Assembly: GCA_900544755.1 (NCBI GenBank)
Contig: UQWQ01000029.1
Coordinates: 1 to 21,985 of the forward strand
DNA from: an uncultured Collinsella sp.
Lineage (GTDB): Bacteria > Actinomycetota > Coriobacteriia > Coriobacteriales > Coriobacteriaceae
DNA: 21,985 nucleotides
Direction of reading: 5' to 3'
Below the pieces are notes generated by a model. That model saw only the letters and a list, made by a program, of their open reading frames with translations, had not been told where the DNA came from and did no database searches. Positions 6,695 to 14,393 of the stretch are shown here, piece after piece. The position numbers and the translations under genes are program-made. How positions within the stretch are numbered: the stretch's first letter is position 1; each line of letters starts with the position of its first letter.

Positions 6695-7162
6695 TTAGCC
6701 GAGGATTCCAATCATATCGAGTGCGCGGGCAGGCGTCAGGCAAACTTCGGGCATCGCCTCCAGCATGCGCCGGTCACTCGTGACCACGTAGTCAACATCT
6801 GCCGTCTCGCCCGAAGCGATGATGAGGTTGTCTTCAAGATCCGGCATGCGCTTGCCAAGCATGCGCGCCATCTCGCACTCTGCCAACGAAAGCGGGGAGG
6901 CGGTTGCCACCTGCGTCATGTGCTCAATGCAGGCCCACGACGCCGAGGCAAACGACACGTTAATCCCATTCACATTCCGCCGGGCTAGTCGCCGAGGCAA
7001 AATATAGAACACGTCTTTTGCCGTCGTTGGCGCATACAGAAGGTCGATCTTTCCCACCTCGGCCAGTTCAACCAATCTTTTCGCTTCGTCGAACGCCCCC
7101 TCTTGCAGGTAATAATCGAGCCAAACGTTTGTGTCTACCAAGAGTCGTTTTGCCGCAATCAT
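6695..7162 (-). CDS. PIN domain (PIN_3-like) toxin, VapC-type ribonuclease
   Basis: 155 aa. PIN fold with the acidic metal-binding residues in place: Asp10 (LLVDTNVWLDYYL), Asp50 (APTTAKDVFYIL), Asp108/Glu110/Asp111 (MPDLEDNLIIASG) and Asp124/Asp130 (VDYVVTSDRRML). The DxxYIL and DLED layout is that of the PIN_3 family (PF13470), so it is likely an RNase inhibited by the protein encoded just upstream. The ATG at 7162 overlaps the TGA of the antitoxin gene as ATGA, which indicates translational coupling. A TTG two codons earlier (7168) is less likely. All catalytic positions look intact, so the toxin is probably functional. Confidence 0.88.
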   Translation of the reverse strand: MIAAKRLLVDTNVWLDYYLQEGAFDEAKRLVELAEVGKIDLLYAPTTAKDVFYILPRRLARRNVNGINVSFASASWACIEHMTQVATASPLSLAECEMARMLGKRMPDLEDNLIIASGETADVDYVVTSDRRMLEAMPEVCLTPARALDMIGILG

Positions 7163-7503
7163 CGGCAATTCGCCTCTATGCCAGCGATCATCGCATCGTA
7201 CAAGTCGTCGCGTACGGCATCCCAGTTGTCTGCCGATGATTCAGCTGGCGCAAAATCCGCCGCGCTCAACCCCAATGAGAAAAAAGCCAGCCCGCATCCC
7301 TGCTCGGCCAGACTCTCCGCACGGGGTGCCTCGCACCTATCCTCCACCATAAATCCTGGCAACGTCTGATGCTCGACAAGGTAGGTCCAAAGCGCACGAA
7401 TAGCGTCACTCGGCCCCAGCCCATTGCGAGTCAGGACCGCATCGCCGCCAGCCTTGAGCATAGGGTCGATTCGCGTGTTGAGCTGCACTGTTGCTGTTGC
7501 CAT
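7159..7503 (-). CDS. RelB/DinJ-like antitoxin paired with the PIN toxin
   Basis: 114 aa. Residues 1-55 follow the RelB/DinJ ribbon-helix-helix pattern: a beta strand (TATVQLNTRIDPMLK), a helix ending in GLGPSDAIRALWTYLVEHQ, then a short GFM-type end. This part should dimerise and bind the operator. Residues about 56-114 are acidic (AESLAEQG, DNWDAVRDDLYDAM) and probably wrap the toxin; I recognise no family there. The ATG at 7503 has GAGGAG 5-6 nt upstream; the frame stays open to 7617, but that extension has no good start signal and would cross the promoter and terminator. Autoregulation is expected from the inverted repeat over the -10 box. Confidence 0.82.
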   Translation of the reverse strand: MATATVQLNTRIDPMLKAGGDAVLTRNGLGPSDAIRALWTYLVEHQTLPGFMVEDRCEAPRAESLAEQGCGLAFFSLGLSAADFAPAESSADNWDAVRDDLYDAMIAGIEANCR

Positions 7504-7519
7504 GGCGACTCCTCTCTGC

Positions 7520-7555
7520 TTGCTAGCAGTATAGCAAACTTGAGAGGCCACACAA
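7520..7555 (-). promoter_or_regulatory. Toxin-antitoxin promoter with operator-like inverted repeat over the -10
   Basis: On the minus strand, -35 TTGTGT (7550-7555) is separated by 16 nt from -10 TATACT (7528-7533), about 25 bp before the antitoxin ATG. A 6-bp inverted repeat TTGCTA (7520-7525) / TAGCAA (7532-7537) straddles the -10, as expected for an autorepressing antitoxin. The -35 overlaps the T-tract of the purN terminator. Confidence 0.65.
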
Positions 7556-7586
7556 AAAGAGCCCCGCCCGCGTACGGACGGAGCCC
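7554..7586 (-). terminator. Rho-independent terminator of the purF-purM-purN unit
   Basis: 7559-7570 pairs with 7575-7586 as a 12-bp stem (three G-U pairs on the transcript) around a 4-nt loop. On the minus strand it is followed by TTTTT (complement of 7554-7558). It lies about 60 bp after the purN stop and immediately before the toxin-antitoxin promoter. Confidence 0.8.
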
Positions 7587-7647
7587 TATCAGCTTTTTTC
7601 GATCGCTTGCGTCCCAAAGAGCGCTCAGCGAACTCTCTTACACGCGA

Positions 7648-8346
7648 CTAGCGTGCCGCGTCAATTGCCACTTTGCCGCTCTCCAGCACGTGGACGCGGC
7701 CGTCAGCGAGCATCTGAATAACCTCGGGATACAACACGTGCTCAATCGCGTGAATGTACTCCTCGAGCGTGTCGACGTCCCAGCCTTCCTCGACGGCCAG
7801 CGCGCGCTGGGCGATGATGGGGCCGTTGTCGTAGACCTCGTTGGCAAAGTGCACGGTCACGCCGGTCACCTTGACGCCGCGCGCAAAGGCATCGTCGATC
7901 GCATGCGCGCCGGTAAAGCTCGGCAGCAGCGCCGGATGCAGGTTCACCACGCGGTTGGGAAACGCCGCCAGCAGCGGCGTGTGCACCATGCGCATGTAGC
8001 CGGCCATGACCACATACTCGCAGCCGCGCTCGAGCAGCTCGTGCGCGATGATCTCGTCGGCGGCGATGGGGTCGGCATAGACATCCTTGGACAGCGTAAG
8101 CGTCTGGATGCCCGCACGCTCTGCACGTTGCAGACCCTTGGCCGAAGGACGGCTCGACACCACAAGCTCAATAGAAGCGTTGAGCTTGCCGGCGGCAATC
8201 AGATCGATCAGCGCTTGCAGGTTGGTACCCGAACCGCTGATGAGCACACCGATCTTGAGCGGCTCAGCCGTATCGGTGCCAGTCGGACGGGTATAGGGCA
8301 CAAAGTCCAGGCCCTCGGCAGCAGCCATCTGCTCGTTAGCGCTCAT
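7648..8346 (-). CDS. purN: Phosphoribosylglycinamide formyltransferase (GAR transformylase)
   Basis: 232 aa. Transfers a formyl group from 10-formyl-tetrahydrofolate to GAR, step 3 of de novo purine synthesis, in the cytoplasm. Visible signatures are the phosphate loop IGVLISGSGTNLQALID, MAGYMRMVHTPLL, the active-site NLHPALLPSF (Asn and His) with the following GAHAIDDA, and VHFANEVYDNGPII with the catalytic Asp. An N-terminal extension of about 30 residues precedes the first strand. The ATG at 8346 overlaps the end of purM by 11 bp; an internal ATG at 8328 is the alternative. It is the last gene of the purine unit, ended by the terminator at 7554-7586. Confidence 0.96.
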   Translation of the reverse strand: MSANEQMAAAEGLDFVPYTRPTGTDTAEPLKIGVLISGSGTNLQALIDLIAAGKLNASIELVVSSRPSAKGLQRAERAGIQTLTLSKDVYADPIAADEIIAHELLERGCEYVVMAGYMRMVHTPLLAAFPNRVVNLHPALLPSFTGAHAIDDAFARGVKVTGVTVHFANEVYDNGPIIAQRALAVEEGWDVDTLEEYIHAIEHVLYPEVIQMLADGRVHVLESGKVAIDAAR

Positions 8347-9439
8347 CGGAGTACACGACCTTACCGGAACCCTCGACGCACTCGCCCACGCGGAACGGCT
8401 TCTCGCCCAGCGCGACCAGTGCCTCGGTCACGGCGGCCTCGTCCTCGGGGGCGACGATCAGACACAGGCCGACGCCCATGTTGAAGGTCTTGCATGCCTC
8501 GTTGGGCGCAAGCTCGGCCTGGCGCGACACGTAGGTGATGACGGGCGGAACGTCCCAACCCATCTCGGCACCGTTGCGGGTGACCACGGCGTCGACGTCA
8601 TCGGCGAGCGCACGGTTGAGGTTCTCGGTAATACCGCCGCCAGTGATGTGGGCGATGGCGTGCACGTTGGCGCCGCCGCGCAGCAGCTCCAGGATCGGCT
8701 TGACGTAGATGCGCGTGGGGGCCAACAGAGCGTCTGCCAGCGATGCACCGCCGAGCTCCTCGAGCGGACGGCTCAGCTCCTCGGCCTTAGCGACGGCCTC
8801 GGGCGTGCCCGGCTTAACGCCGTCGACGCCAATGACCTTACGCACGAGCGAGTAGCCGTTGGAGTGCACGCCGGTGGAAGGCAGGCCCAGGATCACATCG
8901 CCCGGGCGGACGTTTGCGGGGTCGAGCATCTTGGGACGGTCGACGACGCCCACGGTAAATCCGGCAAGGTCGTAGTCGGCAGGAGCCATGACGCCCGGGT
9001 GCTCGGCCATCTCACCGCCCACGAGCGCGCAGCCCGCGAGCTTGCAGCCGTCGGCCACACCCTTGATAATCTTTACCATGTGCTCGGCCTCGATGTGACC
9101 GATGGCAACGTAGTCCAGGAAGAACAGCGGCTCGGCGCCCGAAGCCAGAATATCGTTGACGCACATAGCGACCAGGTCCTGGCCAACCGTCTCGTGACGG
9201 TCCATGATCTGGGCGAGCACGAGCTTGGTGCCCACGCCGTCGGTACCGCTAATCAGGATCGGGTCTTCCATATCCTTGAGCGCGGCGGCCGAGAACAGGC
9301 CGCCAAAGCCGCCGATGCCACCGATAACCTCGGAACGGTTAGTGTCCTTGACCATCTGCTTAATCGCGTCGACGGCGCGGCCGCCCTCGGCGGTATCGAC
9401 GCCGGCGTCCTCGTACGTCACATGCTTGCTGTCGCTCAT
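8336..9439 (-). CDS. purM: Phosphoribosylformylglycinamidine cyclo-ligase (AIR synthetase)
   Basis: 367 aa. ATP-dependent ring closure of FGAM to AIR, step 5 of purine synthesis. The N-terminus reads TYEDAGVDTAEGGRAVDAIK, followed by IGGFGGLF, the nucleotide region SGTDGVGTKLVLA, the helix CVNDILASGAEPLFFLDY, ALVGGEMAEHPG, LPSTGVHSNGYSLVRK and AHITGGGITENLNR. All are standard for PurM, and the length is typical. The ATG at 9439 has a purine-rich Shine-Dalgarno (GAGAGGAAGG) upstream. The gene overlaps purN and lies 157 bp after purF, with a repeat in the gap that could reduce read-through from purF. Confidence 0.97.
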   Translation of the reverse strand: MSDSKHVTYEDAGVDTAEGGRAVDAIKQMVKDTNRSEVIGGIGGFGGLFSAAALKDMEDPILISGTDGVGTKLVLAQIMDRHETVGQDLVAMCVNDILASGAEPLFFLDYVAIGHIEAEHMVKIIKGVADGCKLAGCALVGGEMAEHPGVMAPADYDLAGFTVGVVDRPKMLDPANVRPGDVILGLPSTGVHSNGYSLVRKVIGVDGVKPGTPEAVAKAEELSRPLEELGGASLADALLAPTRIYVKPILELLRGGANVHAIAHITGGGITENLNRALADDVDAVVTRNGAEMGWDVPPVITYVSRQAELAPNEACKTFNMGVGLCLIVAPEDEAAVTEALVALGEKPFRVGECVEGSGKVVYSDER

Positions 9440-9572
9440 CTGAGCCTTCCTCTCCCACTACCGTGGCGCCGCACGGGCGCCAAACGGTGCTCATAGTTGC
9501 GTTCATTTCGGCGCGCGCCATAACAGCACGCGCCGTCATATCAACAAAACAGCAGGTAAAACCTACCAAAAT

Positions 9573-9597
9573 AAACCTGTCCCCATATGGCAGGTTT
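9573..9597. repeat. Hairpin overlapping the purF stop codon (GTCCCC-containing)
   Basis: AAACCTG (9573-9579) pairs with CAGGTTT (9591-9597) around an 11-nt loop containing TCCCC. It overlaps the TAA of purF (9597-9599). On the minus strand it is followed by ATTTTGG, only a weak T-tract, so it could be a partial terminator between purF and purM or a REP-like repeat related to the other CTGTCCCC elements. Confidence 0.5.
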
Positions 9598-11267
9598 TAT
9601 GCCTCGCCGTGCTCCTCTTCCCAGCTGCGGTCGTCGTATTTCTCGATCACGGCGTCGTCGTCAAAGTGCAGCGGCTTGTCCAGGTTGCGGGGCTTAAAGC
9701 CCTCCATAAACTTGTCGCGGCCAAAGCTCTCGGGAATCGCCACGGGGTAGCGGCCGGTAAAGCACGCATCGCAGTAACCGCCCTTGGGCATGACCTTAAG
9801 CAGGCCCTCGACCGAAAGGAAGGCCAGCGAATCGGCGCCGATATACTCGCAAATCTCGTCGACCGTCTTGTTGGCGCTGATAAGCTGCGACTGCACGTCG
9901 GTATCGATACCGTAGAAGCACGGCCAGATGACCTCGGGCGAGTTGATGCGGATGTGAATCTCCTTGGCGCCGGCGTTGCGCAGCATCTTGACGAGCTGCA
10001 CCATGGTGGTGCCGCGCACAATGGAGTCGTCGATAACGACCAGGCGCTTGCCCTCGATGTTGTCGCGCAGCGGGTTGAGTTTCATACGCACGCCCATGGC
10101 GCGCAACTCCTGCGTAGGCTCGATAAACGTACGGCCCACGTAGCGGTTCTTGATAAGGCCCTCGCCAAAGGGAATACCGCTCTCGTGCGAATACCCCTCC
10201 GCAGGCGGCAGGCCGGAGTCGGGCACGCCGATGACCAGGTCGGCCTCGACAGGCTCCTCATGTGCCAGCTGACGACCCATGTCGTAACGGCAGGCATAGA
10301 CGCTCTTGCCGTTCATGATGGAGTCGGGACGGGCAAAGTAGACCTGCTCAAAGATGCAGTTGGCGGGCTCTTCGGCTGCAGGCACGCCCTGCTCGGATAC
10401 CAGGCCCTCGGCGCTGATGCGCAAGATCTCGCCGGGACGGACGTCACGGACGTACTCGGCACCCACGATGTCGAGTGCGCAGGTCTCGGAAGCAACGACC
10501 CAGCCGCCGGCGCGCGTGACACGGACGGCAGAGTCGACCGTCGCGGCGCCGTCCTGCGACGGCAGCTGCGAAACGGCTGCGGCATCGGCCTGGTCCAGAC
10601 CCTCGTCCACCAGCTTGCCCAGCACGAGCGGGCGAATGCCGTGTGGATCGCGGAATGCGTAGAGCGCCTGCTCGTTGATGAGCGTCATGGCGTAGCCGCC
10701 GCGCACGAGCTCCATGGTCTTGCGAATACCCTCGCGCAGGTGGCCCGTACGCTGGGTAAAGTAGCCGATAAGCTTGGTCGCGACCTCGGAATCCGAATTG
10801 GAGAGGAACGGCACGCCCAGCTCGATCAGCTGACGGCGCAGCTCGTCGGTGTTGACGAGGGTGCCGTTGTGCGCGAGCGCGATAATGACGCTATTGATGG
10901 TAGAGAGGTGCGGCTGAGAGGCTTCCCAGCTCTTGGCGCCGGCAGTGCCGTAGCGCACATGACCCACGGCCAGCTGGCCGGAGAGCGTCGACAGGTCGGC
11001 GTTGGAGAACACGCGGTCGAGCAGGCCCAGATCTTTGCGGACCATAACCGTGCCGCCGTCACCCACGGCGATTCCAGCCGATTCCTGGCCACGGTGCTGC
11101 AGCGCACGCAGGCCAAAGTACGTCAGTCGAGCCACGTCGCGATCGGGCGCCCATACGCCGAAAATGCCACATTCCTCATGCAGCTGGTCGGAGTCCGGAT
11201 CATACGTCGACATGGTGTTCACCTGTCCCGCGGCACGCTCGGCCGCGCGGATGGTTTCTTGAGACAT
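9597..11267 (-). CDS. purF: Amidophosphoribosyltransferase (glutamine PRPP amidotransferase)
   Basis: 556 aa. First committed step of purine synthesis: PRPP plus glutamine to phosphoribosylamine. After a propeptide, the N-terminal nucleophile is Cys33 in EECGIFGVW, exposed by self-cleavage. The glutaminase part shows RALQHRGQESAG, GHVRYGTAG and AHNGTLVN. The PRPP loop is VVIDDSIVRGTTM. Four cysteines (in ANCIFEQVYFARPDS, WPCFYGIDT and YCDACFTGRYP) match the 4Fe-4S ligands of the Bacillus-type enzyme, so an oxygen-sensitive cluster is predicted. The ATG at 11267 has GAGGGGA upstream; a second ATG at codon 19 (11213) also has a usable Shine-Dalgarno and would leave a shorter propeptide. Its own promoter lies at 11310-11315. 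Confidence 0.97.
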   Translation of the reverse strand: MSQETIRAAERAAGQVNTMSTYDPDSDQLHEECGIFGVWAPDRDVARLTYFGLRALQHRGQESAGIAVGDGGTVMVRKDLGLLDRVFSNADLSTLSGQLAVGHVRYGTAGAKSWEASQPHLSTINSVIIALAHNGTLVNTDELRRQLIELGVPFLSNSDSEVATKLIGYFTQRTGHLREGIRKTMELVRGGYAMTLINEQALYAFRDPHGIRPLVLGKLVDEGLDQADAAAVSQLPSQDGAATVDSAVRVTRAGGWVVASETCALDIVGAEYVRDVRPGEILRISAEGLVSEQGVPAAEEPANCIFEQVYFARPDSIMNGKSVYACRYDMGRQLAHEEPVEADLVIGVPDSGLPPAEGYSHESGIPFGEGLIKNRYVGRTFIEPTQELRAMGVRMKLNPLRDNIEGKRLVVIDDSIVRGTTMVQLVKMLRNAGAKEIHIRINSPEVIWPCFYGIDTDVQSQLISANKTVDEICEYIGADSLAFLSVEGLLKVMPKGGYCDACFTGRYPVAIPESFGRDKFMEGFKPRNLDKPLHFDDDAVIEKYDDRSWEEEHGEA

Positions 11268-11309
11268 GGTATCCCCTCAGAGCCTCGTATTTTTGGCGTT
11301 ACCTGCCCT

Positions 11310-11315
11310 ATTATA
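11310..11315 (-). promoter_or_regulatory. -10 box of the purF promoter
   Basis: Perfect TATAAT on the minus strand, 42 bp before the purF start. The -35 at 17 nt is non-consensus (GGGAGT). The rest of this 287-bp divergent gap (11268-11554) also holds the promoter of the plus-strand gene at 11500-11528; I see no riboswitch. Confidence 0.6.
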
Positions 11316-11499
11316 CGCACGGCAAGACAAGCACTCCCGCGCATGAACAGCGCTTTTTAAAAGCCCACCGAGCTAATAATCAGTTTTGTTGCCAAACATT
11401 TTATCGGTCTGTCCAGTGCAAGCGCCCGCGCCCCCCAGATGGCCGCCGCGTCCACCGTTGGGGATTACAAAGTTGCAATTGGGACGTTCGTCCTGTCTT

Positions 11500-11528
11500 T
11501 TGGCAGGTCGGCGGCGTATCCTTATAAC
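11500..11528 (+). promoter_or_regulatory. Sigma-70-type promoter of the CmpB-like gene
   Basis: TTGGCA (11500-11505), 17-nt spacer, TATAAC (11523-11528), 26 bp before the ATG at 11555. This is the closest match to consensus in the window. Confidence 0.7.
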
Positions 11529-11554
11529 CTACAACAAAGCGAGAAAGGTTCTGT

Positions 11555-12784
11555 ATGGATCGAAACGAACTCGACCCCAGCGTCCCCAGCGCCACAGAGG
11601 TCAAGAAGATTCCCCTCATCATTAAGGTGTACGCCGTCCCGTGCATCCTTTCCGGCGTGGGCACGCTCCCGTCGGTCGCTGCCTTTATGTGGCAGGTCAT
11701 CACGGCACTTGTTAACGGCAACGCCACCGAAAAGCTCGGCGACAACACGCTCGTCGCAGTCGGCCTTATCGTCGCCGGCATCATGCTCTCTGCGGCAAGT
11801 GCCGTCATCCTAATCATCTTTGGCCTGGACCTTATCAAAAACCAGCGCCGCAACGCCGCCCGCCTGTCCTACATCCTTATTGCATTCACCGTCGTCGAGC
11901 TTTTGGTCGACGTGATGCTCCAGGGCATCGGGCCCTTCCTGCTGCGTCCCGCGATCCAGCTCGGCATCCTTGTTGCACTTTCGGCAACCGTCGACCCCAC
12001 GCTGCGTCAGGAGCGCGAACTGCAGCGCCGCCTGCAGGAGATGCTCGACCGCGACGCCGCCGCCGAGGGCATGCTCGGCCGCAATGAAACCGGCGAGGGC
12101 TACATCAAGCTCAACTACTTCAACCTGTTCTGGGTGTTCTTTGTCTGCTGCATACTCGGCCTGATCGCCGAGGACATCTGGCACATGACGGTCGACGACC
12201 CGGGCGTCTATCAGAACCGCGCCGGCATGCTGTTTGGCCCCTTCAGCCCCATCTACGGATTTGGCGCCGTGCTCATGACCATGGTGCTTAACCGCTTCTA
12301 CAAAAAGAACCCCATCATCATTTTCCTGGTGAGCGCCCTGCTCGGCGCCAGCTTTGAGGTGTTCGTGGGCTGGTTTATGCAGACCGCGTTTGGCGTGGTC
12401 TCGTGGAGCTACTCGCACATAACGCTGTTCGGTTTGCCCGATCCGCTCGTGGTCCTCACGGGCGGACGCACCTGCACGGGCTTCGCCTGCCTGTGGGGCC
12501 TGGGCGGCCTCATCTGGATCAAGCTGCTGCTGCCGAGGCTGCTTAAGCTTATCAACAAGATCCCCTGGAAGAGCCGCTACTCGGCCACCGTCATCTTTAC
12601 CGTTATCATGCTGGTCGACGGCGTCATGACGCTGCAGTCGCTCGACTACTGGTACCAGCGCGTTAACGGCACGGAGCCGGACATTCCCGTCGCACAGTTC
12701 TACGGAGAGCACTTCGATAACGAGTACATGGAAAACCGCTTCCAGAGCATGACCATGAGCCCCAAGGATGCGACGCGCGTGTAG
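11555..12784 (+). CDS. CmpB-like multi-spanning membrane protein (putative ABC transporter permease, PF06541)
   Basis: 409 aa with about eight hydrophobic segments. The N-terminal half has four (for example LVAVGLIVAGIMLSAASAVI), then a charged loop at about 147-175 (RQERELQRRLQEMLDRDAAA). The C-terminal half carries the CmpB-family signature: YFNLFWVFFVCCILGLIAED, RAGMLFGPFSPIYGFGAVLM, LLGASFEVFVGWFMQ, and GGRTCTGFACLWGLGG. The family is named as a putative ABC permease, but a transport role is unproven and no ATPase gene is adjacent. The start is supported by GAGAAAGG before the ATG and by a near-consensus promoter. It is the only plus-strand gene of the window and ends before a two-way terminator. 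Confidence 0.85.
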   Translation: MDRNELDPSVPSATEVKKIPLIIKVYAVPCILSGVGTLPSVAAFMWQVITALVNGNATEKLGDNTLVAVGLIVAGIMLSAASAVILIIFGLDLIKNQRRNAARLSYILIAFTVVELLVDVMLQGIGPFLLRPAIQLGILVALSATVDPTLRQERELQRRLQEMLDRDAAAEGMLGRNETGEGYIKLNYFNLFWVFFVCCILGLIAEDIWHMTVDDPGVYQNRAGMLFGPFSPIYGFGAVLMTMVLNRFYKKNPIIIFLVSALLGASFEVFVGWFMQTAFGVVSWSYSHITLFGLPDPLVVLTGGRTCTGFACLWGLGGLIWIKLLLPRLLKLINKIPWKSRYSATVIFTVIMLVDGVMTLQSLDYWYQRVNGTEPDIPVAQFYGEHFDNEYMENRFQSMTMSPKDATRV

Positions 12785-12805
12785 CGCCCACCGCGCCCAA
12801 AACGC

Positions 12806-12844
12806 AAAATGCCCGCCGGTATCACACGTACCGGTGGGCATTTT
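12806..12844. terminator. Bidirectional terminator between the CmpB-like and MoaE-like genes
   Basis: AAAATGCCCGCCGGTA (12806-12821) pairs with TACCGGTGGGCATTTT (12829-12844), with one G-U or A-C pair and a 7-nt loop. T-runs on the plus strand and A-runs on the left side allow termination in both directions, serving the gene ending at 12784 (+) and the one ending at 12875 (-). Confidence 0.9.
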
Positions 12845-12874
12845 TATAAACGATCCTTCTATCGACGCAAGCCT

Positions 12875-13294
12875 CTACGCCTCGCGCTCGACCTCACTCA
12901 CGCATTCGTTCTTAATGGTGCCAACGAGCGCCTGCAGCGCATCGACCACGTGCGGGCGAATGTCCCCGCCGATGAGCACGAGCATGATGTCGTCACCTAC
13001 GGCAAGCTCGCCGCTTGCCAGCCACACACGCACATAGCCGATACCCGGCATCGCACGCGTCGCCTCGATAGCAGCCTGCACCTTCTGAGCATCGAAGCCA
13101 AACACCATGCCGCCCACCTTATGCCCAGGCGCCACGCCATCGGTCTCGACTCCGCGCACCTCAGCCTTGGGCGTCGCGCGCACCACACCGTTATGCGTCA
13201 GATACATCCCACAGCCTGCCGCCGAAGCATCGGCCTTGGCCTCGCGCAGCCAAGCATCAATCGAAGGCATCAATTTGCCACTCTCGAGCATCAT
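12875..13294 (-). CDS. MoaE-like protein (molybdopterin synthase catalytic-subunit family, degenerate)
   Basis: 139 aa. The C-terminal half (YVRVWLASGELAVGDDIMLV, GGDIRPHVVDALQALVGTIK) follows the MoaE layout, in which the family has a His-Arg, G-L-x-V-G and a Lys before the end. Here the HR pair is replaced (VWLAS). The first active-site lysine seems kept (TIKNE), while the second, seven residues on in MoaE, is missing. The N-terminal half has HNGVVRATPKAEVRG. No moaD, moaA, moaC or mogA gene is nearby. It may therefore be a MoaE-related protein with another role, or a cofactor enzyme whose residues I misalign. Two ATGs in a row (13294 and 13291) follow AAGGGAG; the second has the better spacing. 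Confidence 0.6.
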   Translation of the reverse strand: MMLESGKLMPSIDAWLREAKADASAAGCGMYLTHNGVVRATPKAEVRGVETDGVAPGHKVGGMVFGFDAQKVQAAIEATRAMPGIGYVRVWLASGELAVGDDIMLVLIGGDIRPHVVDALQALVGTIKNECVSEVEREA

Positions 13295-13310
13295 TTCTCC
13301 CTTACCGTCG

Positions 13311-13353
13311 TCGAGTAGCCAATTTGGGACGGGGCCTTTTTAGCTACTCTCGA
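13311..13353. repeat. REP-like inverted repeat with GGGACGGGGC core
   Basis: TCGAGTAGC (13311-13319) and GCTACTCTCGA (13343-13353) are imperfect inverted arms around a core with TTTGGGACGGGGCC and TTTTTA. It lies between the sortase stop (13359) and the MoaE-like start (13294). The core recalls the other GGGAC elements of the window. It could also end transcription of the sortase gene weakly. Confidence 0.5.
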
Positions 13354-13358
13354 ACAAC

Positions 13359-14357
13359 TTATTCCTCGACCGGCGTGAGCACCATGACGGCGCGTGTGTT
13401 GCTCAGCGACAGCGAACGACAGGTCACAAGCGTTACAACCTTAGTTGCCGAAGCGGCACGATCGGTGGCATCACTCGCCACGGCAGAAGCGCCGTCGAGC
13501 ATCTCGGACAGGTAGTTCTTGAGTCCGTCGTCGCCCTCAAAATTGGTCGTGCGCGCCTTGGCATACGTGTCCTCGACCACCTTGGTCGCCAGCGGACGCA
13601 ACTTATACGTCGCATCGCGCGTGATGTAGTACACATATTCAACGCTATCGAACGTTGCCTGGTCAGTCGTATCCGAAATCACGTTGAACATCGACCCATC
13701 GTTCATATGGTGGCCGTAGATCGTGGTCTGCTGGTCGACCATTCCCGGCGCGGTGTCATCGCTATCCAAGAAGATGGCACCCGAGGCGTTAGACGTGCCA
13801 TCGAACAGCGTGTTGAGGTATTTGGAGTTGTTGTTGGTCTGCACCACGGGATAGTTGATGTTGGTTCCCGGCACGTAAATCCAACCCACAATCTCGGGGT
13901 TCGTCTGAGCAAGTGCATCAAAGTCGATAATCGGCACGCCGCTGGCGTCCTTATCGCTTACATATTGCTTCTCGATTTTCTGATACGAATCGCTCGCCTG
14001 CTTATAGCCAATCTGGGCATTGATAAAGATGGCAGCGGCGGCAACAATCAGACCGATGCCCACGATGATGAGCAGAATAGGAATGATGGAGCGGCGCTTT
14101 TTACGCGGCGACTCGGTGTAATCCGACGGCGTGGCATGCGATGAAGACCGGGGCGGCTTCTTAGCGGTGCTATAAGATGAAGGTCGATATGCGGCCGGCG
14201 CGTCCTGTCGACGATGCTTCGCCGGCGTCACGGGGCGCGGCGCGCGCGGCTGCTGAGGAGAGGATGTCCGACCCTGCTGTGGCGCGCGGGCTGCTCCCGA
14301 CGTGGCTGGATCGGGAATCCGAGAAGCCGAAAAACGCTTTCCCTGATAGTCGGACAT
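13359..14357 (-). CDS. srtB: Class B sortase
   Basis: 332 aa cysteine transpeptidase that joins sorting-signal proteins to the cell wall. Residues 1-88 are a Pro/Ser/Arg-rich cytoplasmic tail ending in a basic patch (PRKKRRS). One membrane helix follows at about 89-114 (IIPILLIIVGIGLIVAAAAI), and the catalytic domain lies outside. The active site is His216 or His217 (IYGHHMNDGSMFN), Cys313 (VTLVTC) and Arg322 (NTRAVM). The YGHHM-x-G-SMF form and EIVGWIYVPGTNINYPVV are typical of class B. It begins 36 bp after purE and is probably cotranscribed with it. Its likely substrate, the wall-anchored GH31 protein, is encoded two genes upstream. The start ATG at 14357 is preceded by AAGGAGA. Confidence 0.93.
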   Translation of the reverse strand: MSDYQGKRFSASRIPDPATSGAARAPQQGRTSSPQQPRAPRPVTPAKHRRQDAPAAYRPSSYSTAKKPPRSSSHATPSDYTESPRKKRRSIIPILLIIVGIGLIVAAAAIFINAQIGYKQASDSYQKIEKQYVSDKDASGVPIIDFDALAQTNPEIVGWIYVPGTNINYPVVQTNNNSKYLNTLFDGTSNASGAIFLDSDDTAPGMVDQQTTIYGHHMNDGSMFNVISDTTDQATFDSVEYVYYITRDATYKLRPLATKVVEDTYAKARTTNFEGDDGLKNYLSEMLDGASAVASDATDRAASATKVVTLVTCRSLSLSNTRAVMVLTPVEE

Positions 14358-14393
14358 GGCTCTCCTTATGCTGCAAATGGACTGGCAGAGCGC

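Noticed and set aside
6630..6743. N-terminal extension of PTS EIIA
   Set aside because: It would overlap the toxin gene and has no ribosome binding site; GGAGG marks the ATG at 6629.
7504..7617. N-terminal extension of the antitoxin
   Set aside because: It would include the purN terminator and the toxin-antitoxin promoter; the ATG at 7503 has a good Shine-Dalgarno.
9609..11360. 583-codon open frame on the plus strand
   Set aside because: Antisense to purF, whose catalytic motifs are all intact. No recognisable domain in the plus-strand product.
11810..12841. 343-codon minus-strand frame opposite the CmpB-like gene
   Set aside because: The plus-strand product has a clear membrane topology and family signature; the antisense product is His/Gln/Glu rich and crosses the terminator.
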